From the NCBI RefSeq assembly GCF_002742645.2, contig NZ_CP033873.1, positions 186,001 to 250,000 on the forward strand: a stretch of DNA of 64,000 nucleotides. The letters run 5' to 3'. Made by a program: the position numbers and the translations under genes. The DNA comes from Caulobacter sp. FWC26 (GTDB taxonomy: Bacteria; Pseudomonadota; Alphaproteobacteria; Caulobacterales; Caulobacteraceae). Of the stretch, positions 8,988-17,248 are shown one piece after another (position 1 is the first letter of the stretch; every line of letters begins with the position of its first letter). The notes beneath the pieces are model-generated. The model was given only the letters and a program-made list of their open reading frames with translations. It had not been told where the DNA came from and made no database searches.

Positions 8988-10382
8988 TCAACGCGCCTCC
9001 GAGCCGCCCGCCTTCCAGGCCGCCGTCAGGAACAGGCGCCGTCGGGTGGCCAGATCGCCCGCCGTAAAGGCGTCAAGGACGGCGCCGGGCTGGGTTGCGG
9101 CCTGACTTTGCTGGACCCCGAACGGCAAGAGAATCTCGACGAACAGCTCGACCATCGGGTTGGCGCACTGCGTCGCGGCGAACGTGCAAAAATCACCAAA
9201 GGCGATCGTCTCGCGGGCCTGGGGCTGTTTGCGCCCGCCAGCCAGCCTTGCCGCGCGAGCCTGGTTCAGGCCTTCCAGGATCAATTGGGTCAGAAAGGCG
9301 TGGATGTCGGCGGGAGCCGGCGCGCTGCGTGCAAGGAAGGCTGCGGCCTGGGCGATGGTCCGCGCGCGGTTGGGGGTGGCGACATAGAGCCCGCCCTTGC
9401 GGCCCCGGATGAACTCCACCGCCGAGTGCTCCTCGAGCATTCGCACGGCCTGGCGCAGGATGGTCGTGCTGGCGCCATATCGCGCCATCAATTCGGCGCC
9501 GCTGCCGATACGCTCTCCGGCTCGCCAGCCCTTGGAGCGGATCTCGCGCAGAATTTCGCGGGTCAGGCGTTCGGCTTGGTTGCCCGCGCGGTTGAACTCG
9601 GGCCGACCCGGATCGACGGTCTTCGGCGGCGAGCCCGGGTCGTGGTCGGTCTCGTTCCAGGTCGGCCACCTGGCGTGGAACATCGCCAGCATCCGGCGGC
9701 GACAGTCGAACAGCGTGGGCGTATCGCCGGCGATCAGCGCTTCAGCGGCTTCGCGCGTGATGCGCCAGGCTTCTCCGCGCTCGCTCTCAACGCTGACATT
9801 GATGCTGTAAGGCATGATGTCGCTGGCGAACTCGCTGGCCGTCCGATTGGCGAGCAGCACCGCCGGTTCGCGCGAGGCGGTCCGGATGGCCTGATGCAGT
9901 AGGCGGTGGCCCCCCACCGCCTGAAATTGGGCCTCGGCCATCCGATCGAGGCGATGGATCAGGCCCCGGATCCGCTCGCAGGCTTCTGGGCCTAGACGGG
10001 GCGCTCCATGGAGAAAAAGGTGGGTCTCGAGCGCGTAGGGCAGGACGCCCAATTGCTGGATGTCGCGGGTCAGGCTCTCGACCAAGATCGACAGCGAGCG
10101 CCCGACGAAGTCCGGATTCGGCTCGGCCACCACCAACCCACCGCCGGGGCCGCGCCGCATGTAGGCCACGCCCCGTTCCTCCAGGATGCGTACGGCCTGG
10201 CGGAAGACGGCGCGTCCTGCGCCATGCGAGGCGCGCAGGTCCTGTTGCGATGCGATCACCGTTCCGGGGGGCGAGCGCGCGCTCAGCACCTCGCGCGCGA
10301 TTCTTTCCGCCAGCCGAGCGCCCGCCGAATCCGGCCCGAAATCCGCCGGTGGCGACACGGCGTCAAACGGTTCTGTCGTCAA
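8988..10382 (-). CDS. GntR-type regulator with two tandem GntR domains
   Basis: A 464-residue protein made of two similar halves. Residues about 22-90 are a GntR winged helix (LAERIAREVL... then FRQAVRILEERG and a GPGGGLVV wing), followed by a helical FCD-like segment. Residues about 267-345 repeat the plan (LTREILREIRSKG, ILRQAVRMLEEHS, GRKGGLYVA wing) with a second helical region. Ordinary FadR/GntR proteins are 220-250 residues with one such unit. It sits between the tannase and the TonB receptor and likely represses them in response to a breakdown product. Effector unknown. Confidence 0.88.
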   Translation of the reverse strand: MTTEPFDAVSPPADFGPDSAGARLAERIAREVLSARSPPGTVIASQQDLRASHGAGRAVFRQAVRILEERGVAYMRRGPGGGLVVAEPNPDFVGRSLSILVESLTRDIQQLGVLPYALETHLFLHGAPRLGPEACERIRGLIHRLDRMAEAQFQAVGGHRLLHQAIRTASREPAVLLANRTASEFASDIMPYSINVSVESERGEAWRITREAAEALIAGDTPTLFDCRRRMLAMFHARWPTWNETDHDPGSPPKTVDPGRPEFNRAGNQAERLTREILREIRSKGWRAGERIGSGAELMARYGASTTILRQAVRMLEEHSAVEFIRGRKGGLYVATPNRARTIAQAAAFLARSAPAPADIHAFLTQLILEGLNQARAARLAGGRKQPQARETIAFGDFCTFAATQCANPMVELFVEILLPFGVQQSQAATQPGAVLDAFTAGDLATRRRLFLTAAWKAGGSEAR

Positions 10383-10574
10383 CTGCGGAGACCCCGGCCC
10401 AATCTGCCCTTCTTCCTAGTAGACAGATTGGCGTCGGATGAAAACAGGCGCCTATTTTAGCCTACTGGCCCCGCCTTCCAGATTGGCTAAGGGCGGGGCG
10501 CCTCAGCAGCGGATCGAGGGCCAAGACGCCTGTCAGCGGTCCGCCAACGCCAGCATCTCCGCGAGGGTCTGGGT

Positions 10575-10605
10575 CAAAAAAGTGCGCCGCCCCGGGAGGC
10601 GGCGC
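10575..10605 (-). terminator. Intrinsic terminator of the TonB receptor gene
   Basis: On the minus strand GCGCCGCC, loop TCCCGG, GGCGGCGC is followed by ACTTTTTTG: an 8-bp GC stem plus a T-run, 52 bases downstream of the receptor stop codon. This is the clearest rho-independent terminator in the first 14 kb. Confidence 0.8.
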
Positions 10606-10656
10606 TCATCGCGTCGTGACGTGGCGCGCCGGCGTTGGACCGGCGCGACACAGGGA

Positions 10657-12981
10657 TCAATGGAACGCGTAGCGAAGCTCGAAGACCACCTGGCGCGGCG
10701 CCCCGTAGAGGAAGGTCCCGACGCCGAACTGCGTTGAGAGCTGATTGTTGCTGCCCACCACGTAGTCCTTGTCGAAGGCGTTGCGGACATAGAAGGCCGC
10801 GCTGACCGGGCTTTGGCGGATATCGCGCCAGTCGACCCGCAGATCGACCCGCGTGTAGCCGGGCACATTGGCGCCCATCGCCGAGAGGGCCACGGCGGGA
10901 TTACCGTTGGGCTTGTTAGCCGGATCCAGCGCCATGCCGCTTTGGTAGTAGATGCTGGCCAGGGCGCTCAGCGAGCCCCAGTCGCCGGCCAGGTCGTAGG
11001 TGAAGCGCGGCGTCAGGGTCAGCTGGTGCTTGGGCGTGTTGGGGAACCGGCTGGAGGTCAGATCGCCCTGCACCGGATCTTCGTATTTGTCGTAGCTGGC
11101 GTCCATGTAGGTGTAGATCAGCGAGACGTCGAAATGGGCCGCCAGCTGGGCCGCCACATCGACGTCGAGCCCCTTGATGCTCCCGGACGCGGCGTTGCGC
11201 GTGACGGTCGAGGCGGGGGTCGTGGGCAGGTTAATGAAGCGCTGGATGTTGGTGTAGTCGTCGTAGAAGGCGTCGACGGCGTAGCGGAAATGCATGTCGC
11301 CCAGGGTGGTTTGACCCTTCACGCCGACTTCGTGGTCGGTGACGAACTCAGGCTGGAAATACTTGTCCGCCGCCGAGAGCGCCGTGCCGTTGAAGCCGCC
11401 GGATTTGTAGCCGCGCCGCACCGTCGCATAGGCGCTGAGGTTGGGCGTGAAGGTGTAGTTGGCTGCGACGTTCCAGGTCGTGGCCTTGAAGACGCCCGAC
11501 GAGGACGGGCCCGTCGCGGTGGGGCCGGTGGGCACGGGTTGTCCAGGCAGGACCAGGAAGGTCTGGGAGAACGAGCGCCGATAGTCTTCCGTCCGGCGGA
11601 TCCCGCCCGTTAGGGTCAGCTTCTGGGTCGCCTTCCAGTCCACCTGGCCGAAGACGGCCTCGGACGAGTTGGAGCTGTTGCCATAGGCGATGGCCTGGAT
11701 GGCGACGCCATTGGGGAAGGCCAGCGCCAAGGGCGGCGCCAGGGCGCCCAGCACGGGCGCGGAGAAGAACTGCTTGGTGTCGAAGCCAACATTGACCGGC
11801 GATTTTGTGTTCTCCCGGTAGTAACCGACCACGGTGTTGACCGCGTTCCAGCTGGTCTGGATCTGGAACTCCTCCGTCGTGGACTCGATCTTCTTACCCG
11901 GCGGGTTGGTGACGTTCAGAAGGTCGAGCGGCGTGGAGTCCAGGTCGTAGGACTGCCCGCCGGTGTAGTGACGGTTGCTGACGATGTTCTTCAGCGTGAT
12001 GTGGTCGGTCAGGCGTAGGGAGGTCGAGTTGAGGATCCCGTGACCATCGCGGACCGTATAGTCGGGCCAACTGGCGTTGATGACACGCGGCCCGCGCGCC
12101 TTTTGGGCCGCCAGGTAGCCTTGCAGCTGCGACAGGATCGGGGCGTTGTTGATATTGGGCGCCACGAAGGCGAGGCTCGAGCCCGAGCCGCTCTCCTTGA
12201 CCTCGTCATCCTGATAGATGGTGAGGTTCTCGAACCCGTCGAAGGGCCGCAGAAGCACGCTGGCGCGAACGCTTCGGCGGTTCTCGTCGTCGAGCTTTCG
12301 CCCATTGTAGAGGTTCTTGGTGTATCCGTCGCGATTGAGGGTCTGACCTGCGACGCGGACCATGAGCTTGTCGCCCATGATCGGGCCGCCGACGGCGAAT
12401 TCAAGATCGTGCCGGTTCAGGTCGCCGACTCGCCCGACGACGTAGCCGCTGAGGGTCTCCGTCGGACGTTGCGGCGAGAACAGCACAGCGCCGCCGGTGG
12501 TGTTTCGCCCAAACAACGTCCCCTGCGGCCCTTTGAGAACCTGCACGCTCTGAAGGTCGAAGATCGCGCTCGAGAAGTCGGGCACTTCTGCGAAATAGGC
12601 GACGACGCCCGGCGAATTCTGTCCGAACGCCTGTCCCTGCCCCCGGATGGAATAGGTGACGTTGTTGCGGTTGCCCGTGGTGTTCTGGATGGAAAGGCCT
12701 GGCGCGACGACGGTCAGGTCGTTGACGTTCTTGATGTTCTTTTCTTCCAGCTGACGCTCGCTCACCGCCACCACAGCGATCGGCACGTCCTGCAGCCGCT
12801 CTTCGCGCCGGCGAGCCGTGACCACCACCTCTTCAAGCGTGTTGGCCGCGGGCGCTGTGGACGTGGTCTGGGCCAGGGCGATGGATGGCAAGGTCAGGCA
12901 ACTGCTCGCGCAGAGCCAGAAAAGGCCGACCTTGCGCGCAGCGCGCACGACTTCGCCCGCGCCGAATTTCGGCTGGTTCAT
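10657..12981 (-). CDS. TonB-dependent outer-membrane receptor
   Basis: A 774-residue receptor. After a signal peptide, the sequence TLEEVVVTARRREERLQDV is the TonB box plus plug start; the plug then runs through VLKGPQGTLFGRNTTGGA. The C-terminal 550 residues alternate in barrel-strand pattern and end in VFELRYAFH, with the terminal aromatic signal for outer-membrane insertion. The ATG at 12979-12981 has GGGGAGG upstream. It belongs to the large family common in Caulobacter and sphingomonads for sugars, phenolics or siderophores; the neighbouring esterases favour a plant-derived ligand over iron. Confidence 0.95.
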   Translation of the reverse strand: MNQPKFGAGEVVRAARKVGLFWLCASSCLTLPSIALAQTTSTAPAANTLEEVVVTARRREERLQDVPIAVVAVSERQLEEKNIKNVNDLTVVAPGLSIQNTTGNRNNVTYSIRGQGQAFGQNSPGVVAYFAEVPDFSSAIFDLQSVQVLKGPQGTLFGRNTTGGAVLFSPQRPTETLSGYVVGRVGDLNRHDLEFAVGGPIMGDKLMVRVAGQTLNRDGYTKNLYNGRKLDDENRRSVRASVLLRPFDGFENLTIYQDDEVKESGSGSSLAFVAPNINNAPILSQLQGYLAAQKARGPRVINASWPDYTVRDGHGILNSTSLRLTDHITLKNIVSNRHYTGGQSYDLDSTPLDLLNVTNPPGKKIESTTEEFQIQTSWNAVNTVVGYYRENTKSPVNVGFDTKQFFSAPVLGALAPPLALAFPNGVAIQAIAYGNSSNSSEAVFGQVDWKATQKLTLTGGIRRTEDYRRSFSQTFLVLPGQPVPTGPTATGPSSSGVFKATTWNVAANYTFTPNLSAYATVRRGYKSGGFNGTALSAADKYFQPEFVTDHEVGVKGQTTLGDMHFRYAVDAFYDDYTNIQRFINLPTTPASTVTRNAASGSIKGLDVDVAAQLAAHFDVSLIYTYMDASYDKYEDPVQGDLTSSRFPNTPKHQLTLTPRFTYDLAGDWGSLSALASIYYQSGMALDPANKPNGNPAVALSAMGANVPGYTRVDLRVDWRDIRQSPVSAAFYVRNAFDKDYVVGSNNQLSTQFGVGTFLYGAPRQVVFELRYAFH

Positions 12982-13010
12982 GTTTTCCTCCCCGTCGGCC
13001 TGAGCACCGA

Positions 13011-13415
13011 TCACTGATGCCGGATCGCCATTTTAAGGTGCCTGACTTGAACGCATCCTATGCACATGTTTTTGAGCTGTACAAGAATGTGCTTCTCAAT
13101 AGAGAAGGAACGGGCGGCAGACTGTGTCTGCCCGTCCCGGCGCGCTGGAAGCCGATGGCGTCCGCCGAAAGAGCGCGGCTCGGCCGGGCGTTCGACGGTC
13201 CGCCGGCGCCGGCGGCCTTCCATCTTGCCGTTGGCGCAGGTCACCAGGTTGCGCTTGTTCCAGGCGTCCAGTTCGTCGCGCGGATAGAGCACGGCTCTGC
13301 CGATCTTGACGAAGGGCGGACCGATCCGCTGGGTGCGCCAATTCTCCAGCGTCCCCGTCGAGATCTGACCGCGGTAGCGCTCGGAGACCTCCTCGGTGGT
13401 CAGGAACTGTCTCAT
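13011..13415 (-). CDS. Small helix-turn-helix protein (HTH_17/excisionase-like)
   Basis: 134 residues. The first 60 or so (LTTEEVSERYRG, TGTLENWRTQRIGPPFVKIG, VLYPRDELDAW) are the MerR/excisionase-type winged helix of the HTH_17 family, used by AlpA-like regulators and phage excisionases. The remaining 70 residues are basic (GRRRRRTVERP) and match nothing I know. Coding ends 30 bases before the TonB receptor start, so it may share that promoter. Possibly a cargo gene of a past mobile element, given the remnants just to the right. Confidence 0.7.
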   Translation of the reverse strand: MRQFLTTEEVSERYRGQISTGTLENWRTQRIGPPFVKIGRAVLYPRDELDAWNKRNLVTCANGKMEGRRRRRTVERPAEPRSFGGRHRLPARRDGQTQSAARSFSIEKHILVQLKNMCIGCVQVRHLKMAIRHQ

Positions 13416-13524
13416 CGGCGCCTCTAGGATCAGACGGCCCCGCCGCCGCCAGATCCCGGGCTTGGCTCAGGCGCGCAGCTCGCAAGGCGTGCTGCGCCAA
13501 CCGGAGGCGTCAAGGTGCGACGCG

Positions 13525-13722
13525 ACGACCTGGGCGATGGAAGCGTTCGATGTCGCCCGCGCCAAGGTCTACACGCTCGGGTCAAAGCCCGGATGCGCCA
13601 GCGACGCCGCTCCCCTGGCGTTGCCCGACGGCTATGAGGCCCAGGCCAAAGAGGCTGTCGCCCTGCAGGTGGAGCGCGCCGGCGTTCGCCTGGCTCTGCT
13701 GCTCAACGAGGCGTTCAAGTAG
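13525..13722 (+). pseudogene. S1/P1 nuclease, C-terminal remnant
   Basis: The frame ending at 13722 reads TTWAMEAFDVARAKVY and finishes with LQVERAGVRLALLLNEAF. This is the characteristic end of S1/P1-type zinc-dependent nucleases, where a WA-E-(H) helix is followed by a long helix ending in G-x-R-L-A-x-L-L-N. The upstream 200-odd residues, with the zinc-binding His and Asp, are absent. Nothing upstream in this frame resembles the family, so I read it as the tail left after a deletion. Confidence 0.6.
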
Positions 13723-13725
13723 AAG

Positions 13726-13743
13726 GGCGGTGTCGCCACCGCC
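13726..13743. terminator. Short hairpin between convergent genes
   Basis: GGCGGTG, loop TCGC, CACCGCC lies between the nuclease remnant (plus strand) and the small secreted protein (minus strand). It could end transcripts from either side; no strong T-run. Confidence 0.4.
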
Positions 13744-13758
13744 TCTCGATCGCCGAGG

Positions 13759-13962
13759 TCAGGCGGGCTTGGCGCCCGGCGCGCCGCACTTGGCGAACTT
13801 GCCCTTGGCGTCCTTGCACATGTTCGGTTTGGCCGGAGCAGCCGCAGCCGGACACTTGATGAACTTGCCTTTGGCGTCGCGGCACGGGGCAGCGGCCAGG
13901 GCCGCGCTGGATGCGGAAAGCGCCATGACCATGGCGGCGGCGAGAGCGAGGGACTTGCGCAT
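13759..13962 (-). CDS. Small secreted protein with two CKDAKGKF-x-KC repeats (PsiF-like)
   Basis: 67 residues. A clear signal peptide (MRKSLALAAAMVMALSASSA, cleavage after ALA) is followed by two copies of the motif C-(R/K)-D-A-K-G-K-F-x-K-C separated by a Pro/Ala linker. Both repeats keep two cysteines, so the mature protein could form two small disulfide loops in the periplasm. PsiF-type phosphate-starvation proteins show a similar repeat style; the assignment is tentative. GGAGG sits 5 bases before the ATG. Two palindromes upstream may be its control sites. Confidence 0.75.
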   Translation of the reverse strand: MRKSLALAAAMVMALSASSAALAAAPCRDAKGKFIKCPAAAAPAKPNMCKDAKGKFAKCGAPGAKPA

Positions 13963-14043
13963 GTTTCCTCCTGTCAGCGCGAGAGCGCGACGTCGCGCCC
14001 GATTGGTGACGCTTTCAAGGCGACCCACGATGAGCACCTCCTG

Positions 14044-14061
14044 GTTTTGAGTTCTCAAAAC
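14044..14061. promoter_or_regulatory. 18-bp palindrome upstream of small secreted protein gene
   Basis: GTTTTGAGTTCTCAAAAC is a perfect inverted repeat about 80 bases upstream of the start at 13962. It is AT-rich for this genome, as expected of a regulator-binding site. The regulator is unknown. Confidence 0.5.
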
Positions 14062-14090
14062 TTGCAATTCAGGCGGGAACACTTCTAGCT

Positions 14091-14108
14091 CTGAAGCTCA
14101 AGCTTCAG
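14091..14108. promoter_or_regulatory. Second palindrome upstream of small secreted protein gene
   Basis: CTGAAGCT, two bases CA, AGCTTCAG: perfect 8-bp arms centred 47 bases from the centre of the first palindrome. It may be an operator or a short hairpin. Confidence 0.45.
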
Positions 14109-14237
14109 GGGAGCATGCTGCGCGCCATCGACTGGAAAATACTGTCGATAGGCGGCTGTCACCAACGCGCACGGGGGATACGCGATCCTGTCGCGGCAGG
14201 ATCACGGGCGCGGCGCGTGCCGCCTCGAAGGTGAACA

Positions 14238-14381
14238 TCAGGGTGCGGCCAGGCGGCGCCGCCACTGGCGCACGCGCTGCAGTTTGACTCTCATGCGGCG
14301 GATGATCCGCTCGGGGTTGGGGCGCGCGCTGAGGGCGCGTGAAGCGGACATGGCGACTTCGAGTTCTTGAATTGTTCTCAT
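14238..14381 (-). CDS. Possible small basic protein, unrecognised
   Basis: 47 residues from the ATG at 14379-14381. It starts MRTIQELEVAMSASRALS and ends very basic (IIRRMRVKLQRVRQWRRRL). No family recognised and no strong ribosome site. The basic C-terminal helix could bind nucleic acid, but a chance frame is equally possible. Confidence 0.25.
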   Translation of the reverse strand: MRTIQELEVAMSASRALSARPNPERIIRRMRVKLQRVRQWRRRLAAP

Positions 14382-15100
14382 CCCGCGAGGCAAGAAAGTC
14401 AATCGGATTCGAAAGCGGGTTTGGCGCGGCAAGAGCGGCGGACGAGTGGGGCGATCAGCGGCTGCTTCAACGCAGCTTGGCGTCGGAACGGTCGGCGCCC
14501 AGGAGATGCCAAAGGCGTTCGGCCGGCATGATAACGCCTCGCCCCGCGTCGCCGGACGCGGGGGTTTTGTCGCGCGTCCGGGGGAGAGGCCGCTCAGTCC
14601 TTCGGCGTTCTAGATCAAGGTGAAGACGTCGCCGCAGTCCTAGCCGGCGGCGCGGCCGGGAGTGACGCTTGTAAGCGCGCGAACCGATGTCGGGATGGCT
14701 CAGGTTCAGGCTGACTGGGGGGCTCGGGGGCCTTCCCGGTGCCGCTCCAGCCGGCCCCGACCTCGACCCCGGCGCGGGACGAAATAGGCGACGCCTGGGA
14801 GATGGCCACCAAGAGCGAGCCGCCCAGAACCTTCTATCGTTTGCACCTCGACGACCCCTGTTCGACGCGCCGCTTTCACTAGCGCTCTTCATCGACGAGG
14901 CCGGCGACAACGCATAGCTCGCCTGGTCGCGCCCCAAAATGGAGAAGTGCCCGCCACCAAAGGCGAGGGAAGAGTCCGCTGGTGATGCGCCGGAGCGCTG
15001 CCAACTCGGAGAGGAGCGCGAACCGAACGAGAACCCTTAAGAGGCAAACGATCTCAAGCCTGCTTGCTTCCAGTAGTAAATCGAATAGCGTCGCCGTTCG
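14382..15100. other. 719-base stretch without a confident gene
   Basis: Several overlapping frames are open on both strands but none has a recognisable domain or consistent start. One plus-strand frame near 14780-14880 (GDAWEMATKSEPPRTFYRLH) looks protein-like but soon stops, so decayed coding sequence is likely. The only solid element is an intrinsic terminator at 14542. The stretch belongs to the graveyard that extends to 16.6 kb. Confidence 0.4.
14542..14569 (+). terminator. Orphan intrinsic terminator
   Basis: CCCCGCGTC, loop GCCG, GACGCGGGG followed by GTTTTGT on the plus strand: a perfect 9-bp stem with a short T-run. No plus-strand gene ends just before it, so it may terminate an unannotated small RNA from the 14.1-14.5 kb region or be left over from a deleted gene. 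Confidence 0.65.
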
Positions 15101-15580
15101 ATGATCACCGGTCTGCGCTCTGCACTCCTTTGCTCCAAGGTCGAGCACCGCCCCGATGGCTCTTCAGCCTATATCGGCATTCTTGGCGCTGACATCTATG
15201 CGGGCAGTCGACCCGGCCTCATCGAATGCTGGCTCACGGTCCAGTTGGATCTCGACCAAACGGCGACGTCGGGCGCCCTGGCCGTTGTGTGCGAGGGACT
15301 TGAGCAGGTCTTTCCATTCGAGACGCCTGATGGCTATTCCGACGCGGCTTTTGCCCTGCCGCTGATCATTCCCGTCCTTAGAGAGGGCAACCTTCAGCTC
15401 TCAATTCGTGATCTTGGAGCACCCGGCGCTGAGCGCTCGGTGACCTGGCGATTGAACTTTGCGCCGGGGGCCGAACGGATGAAGTCTCGAGGCGCTGGCG
15501 AACGCATTGTTCTCGTGGCCCAAGAGGCCGCTAGAACGGTCGCCGCGCAAATTGCCGGGCTTGGCTCAACACGTCACTAG
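15101..15580 (+). CDS. Hypothetical protein, 159 residues
   Basis: Reads as a genuine soluble protein: mixed hydrophobic/polar pattern, no low-complexity runs, and a plausible beta-rich N-terminal half (SAYIGILGADIYAG, LIECWLTVQLDLD). No signal peptide or membrane helix. Loosely recalls small DUF6941-type proteins that report on local gene products, but I cannot assign it. It is flanked on both sides by decayed sequence, so it may be cargo. Confidence 0.5.
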   Translation: MITGLRSALLCSKVEHRPDGSSAYIGILGADIYAGSRPGLIECWLTVQLDLDQTATSGALAVVCEGLEQVFPFETPDGYSDAAFALPLIIPVLREGNLQLSIRDLGAPGAERSVTWRLNFAPGAERMKSRGAGERIVLVAQEAARTVAAQIAGLGSTRH

Positions 15581-15727
15581 GCGACGACGCCGCTCGGGCG
15601 TGGGCAGGCAAGTCCGCTCAGGCCGATACGCGTTAGTATGGCTACGCGGTCGTGGCTGATCATCTGCTGCGGGGCGTCGTGCAGCCGGTGTGGCCAGGCA
15701 AGATGTTTCGCAAGGGGCGAGGCGGAG

Positions 15728-16099
15728 ATGAGCGAAGCGATAACCGCGCTCGTGAAATCCGTTTTACTCGAGATAGACTTCGCGATCTCGATCTATCTCG
15801 AAACGCTCGACAATGATCGCCGGCGGCCGGAGGCCGCGCGCGCACAGGCCGAACAAAGTCAGGCCGAAGCGGTTGACTTCGAGTGCGAAGAGGTCCGCGA
15901 CGGAATCCTGCGAACGAAATCGTTCGAACTCGCCATCGTGGATCTATTCATGCCAGTGAAGGAGGGCATTTCGACCATCATGGAGAGCATCAAGCCTTTT
16001 TCCGGCGGCTCGAAAAATCTCCCGAGCGGACAGGGGCTCGACTACGCCCTTGCTCTCGGCGCGAACGACGCGATGGGCAAGCCGTTCTCCTCGGGCTGA
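15728..16099 (+). pseudogene. Chimeric remnant: protoglobin-linker tail joined to a receiver-domain tail
   Basis: The open frame joins two unrelated pieces. Residues from ALVKSVLLEIDFAISIYLE resemble the last helix of the protoglobin domain in globin-coupled chemoreceptors. About 35 residues later, SFELAIVDLFMPVKEGISTI followed by LGANDAMGKPFS is the phosphoacceptor strand and terminal Lys-Pro-Phe of a response-regulator receiver, with the N-terminal acidic pair missing and the middle compressed. I read this as deletion-fused debris; a functional 123-residue protein is less likely. Confidence 0.5.
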
Positions 16100-16326
16100 A
16101 GCGCATCGCACAAAGCCAGGCACAGGCTGAAGGCCGCGAGCTCGATCGCCCCCTGTTCCAGGTCGACGCCGCGGATATGCTCGAGCAGCTGCTTGAGTAC
16201 GGTGACGTTGATCTTTCGCCAGTCGTTGCGGCTGCGCCAATGAAGGATCAGCCGCTTATAGGCTTCAACTAGGAAGACCCCCGAGCCACAGGCCGGATCA
16301 AGGATCACTTCCTGGCGTTCGATCAA
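16098..16326 (-). pseudogene. N6-adenine DNA methylase fragment (SAM-binding motif I)
   Basis: On the minus strand VILDPACGSGVFLVEAY is motif I of gamma-class N6-adenine methylases of the type I/IIG kind. LLEHIRGVDLEQGAIELAAF, the acidic second strand, and LCLALCDALQP follow as in Eco57I-like enzymes. The catalytic NPPY motif and the target-recognition region are missing: the homology stops near 16100, at the receiver remnant, and begins at the IS110 remnant. It is a ~75-residue shard of a restriction-modification gene. Confidence 0.7.
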
Positions 16327-16587
16327 CTGGAGACGCTACGCGCGGAGATCGAGCGCCTGGAACATCGGATCCTGGCTTGGCATCGGCAGGATGCGAACAG
16401 CCGGCGGCTCGCCACAATCCCGGGCATCGGGCCGATCACCGCCAGCGCCATGGCCGCCAGTGCACCCGACCCCGCACTCTTCCGCTCTGGGCGCCAGTTC
16501 GCGGCCTGGCTCGGCCTCACGCCTCGCGCTCACAGCAGCGGCGGCAAGGAGCGGCAGGGCGGGATCAGCAAAATGGGCGACGGCTAG
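16318..16587 (+). mobile_element. IS110-family transposase, C-terminal remnant
   Basis: The frame FDQLETLRAEIERLEHRILA, LATIPGIGPITASAMAA, GRQFAAWLGLTPRAHSSGGK and GGISKMGDG matches the transposase_20 domain of IS110 elements, which begins with a helix-hairpin-helix-like PGIGPITA motif. It stops at 16585-16587, right after MGDG, where functional copies continue with YLR and about 40-60 more residues. The DEDD catalytic half is absent, so the copy is dead. It abuts the methylase shard directly, marking the insertion or recombination point. Confidence 0.8.
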
Positions 16588-16648
16588 GGAACTGCATCGC
16601 GCCTGGAGTCGATCTTGAGCCGGGCTGGGTGGCGCGGAAGCAGCACGG

Positions 16649-17119
16649 TCACACAGACGCCCTCATCAAGGGCGCGTGAGCCTGTATGAGAGCGGGGCCG
16701 TGATAGTGGACCAGCGTCTGCAGATGCTGCAGCAGCGCGCCCGGTGCAGCGCCCAGTAGGTCAAAGCCGATATTGCCAGGTCGAAGCAGCAGGTTGTCTC
16801 GACCGCTCAGATTCAAGCCGCACATCGACCATTGTGGAAAGAGCCTTTCGGTCGCTGGACCGGCGTCACGGACTTCGGGCGTCCGGTTTCGATCATCCGC
16901 GCAAATGCGCGAAAAACACGCTTGGACGTTCCTCTCAGGTCCTTCCAGGACCTGGACAAACACATAGCCGTCGGAAAGCAGGAAGCCGGTGATGCCATCC
17001 CGGCGATTATTGGCGTCCGATACCAGGAGAATGGCGCGCATGGTTTCATGCAGCGCCACCGCCGCCGATGCACTCGCCGTGCTGACATAGAGCAGTCGGA
17101 AGATGGGCGTCTGAACCAA
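16649..17119 (-). CDS. BLUF-domain blue-light sensor protein
   Basis: 156 residues with the BLUF fold over the first ~95. Visible flavin-site residues: Tyr in RLLYVS, Asn in NNRRDGITG, Gln in FVQVLEG, and the W-S-M segment after LFPQ. These correspond to the Tyr/Gln/Asn/Trp-Met photoswitch network of AppA-type proteins that bind FAD. The 60-residue tail has no effector domain I recognise, so it signals through protein contact, perhaps to the divergent kinase at 17249. Confidence 0.92.
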   Translation of the reverse strand: MVQTPIFRLLYVSTASASAAVALHETMRAILLVSDANNRRDGITGFLLSDGYVFVQVLEGPERNVQACFSRICADDRNRTPEVRDAGPATERLFPQWSMCGLNLSGRDNLLLRPGNIGFDLLGAAPGALLQHLQTLVHYHGPALIQAHAPLMRASV

Positions 17120-17248
17120 TTTCTCATCCCCCGGGGCTTGGCTTTCTCTCGATCACACGCGCCGTTCGACTAAACTTCGCGGGAACCAACGTGCAACGTC
17201 TCGCGTTGGCTCCCACTAGTCCGCTAAAATCCTGTTGAGTGCCCTCGC

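Noticed and set aside
14467..14937. 156-residue minus-strand frame in the graveyard
   Set aside because: Arg/Ser/Pro-rich, no family, no ribosome site; I kept the stretch as non-coding or decayed.
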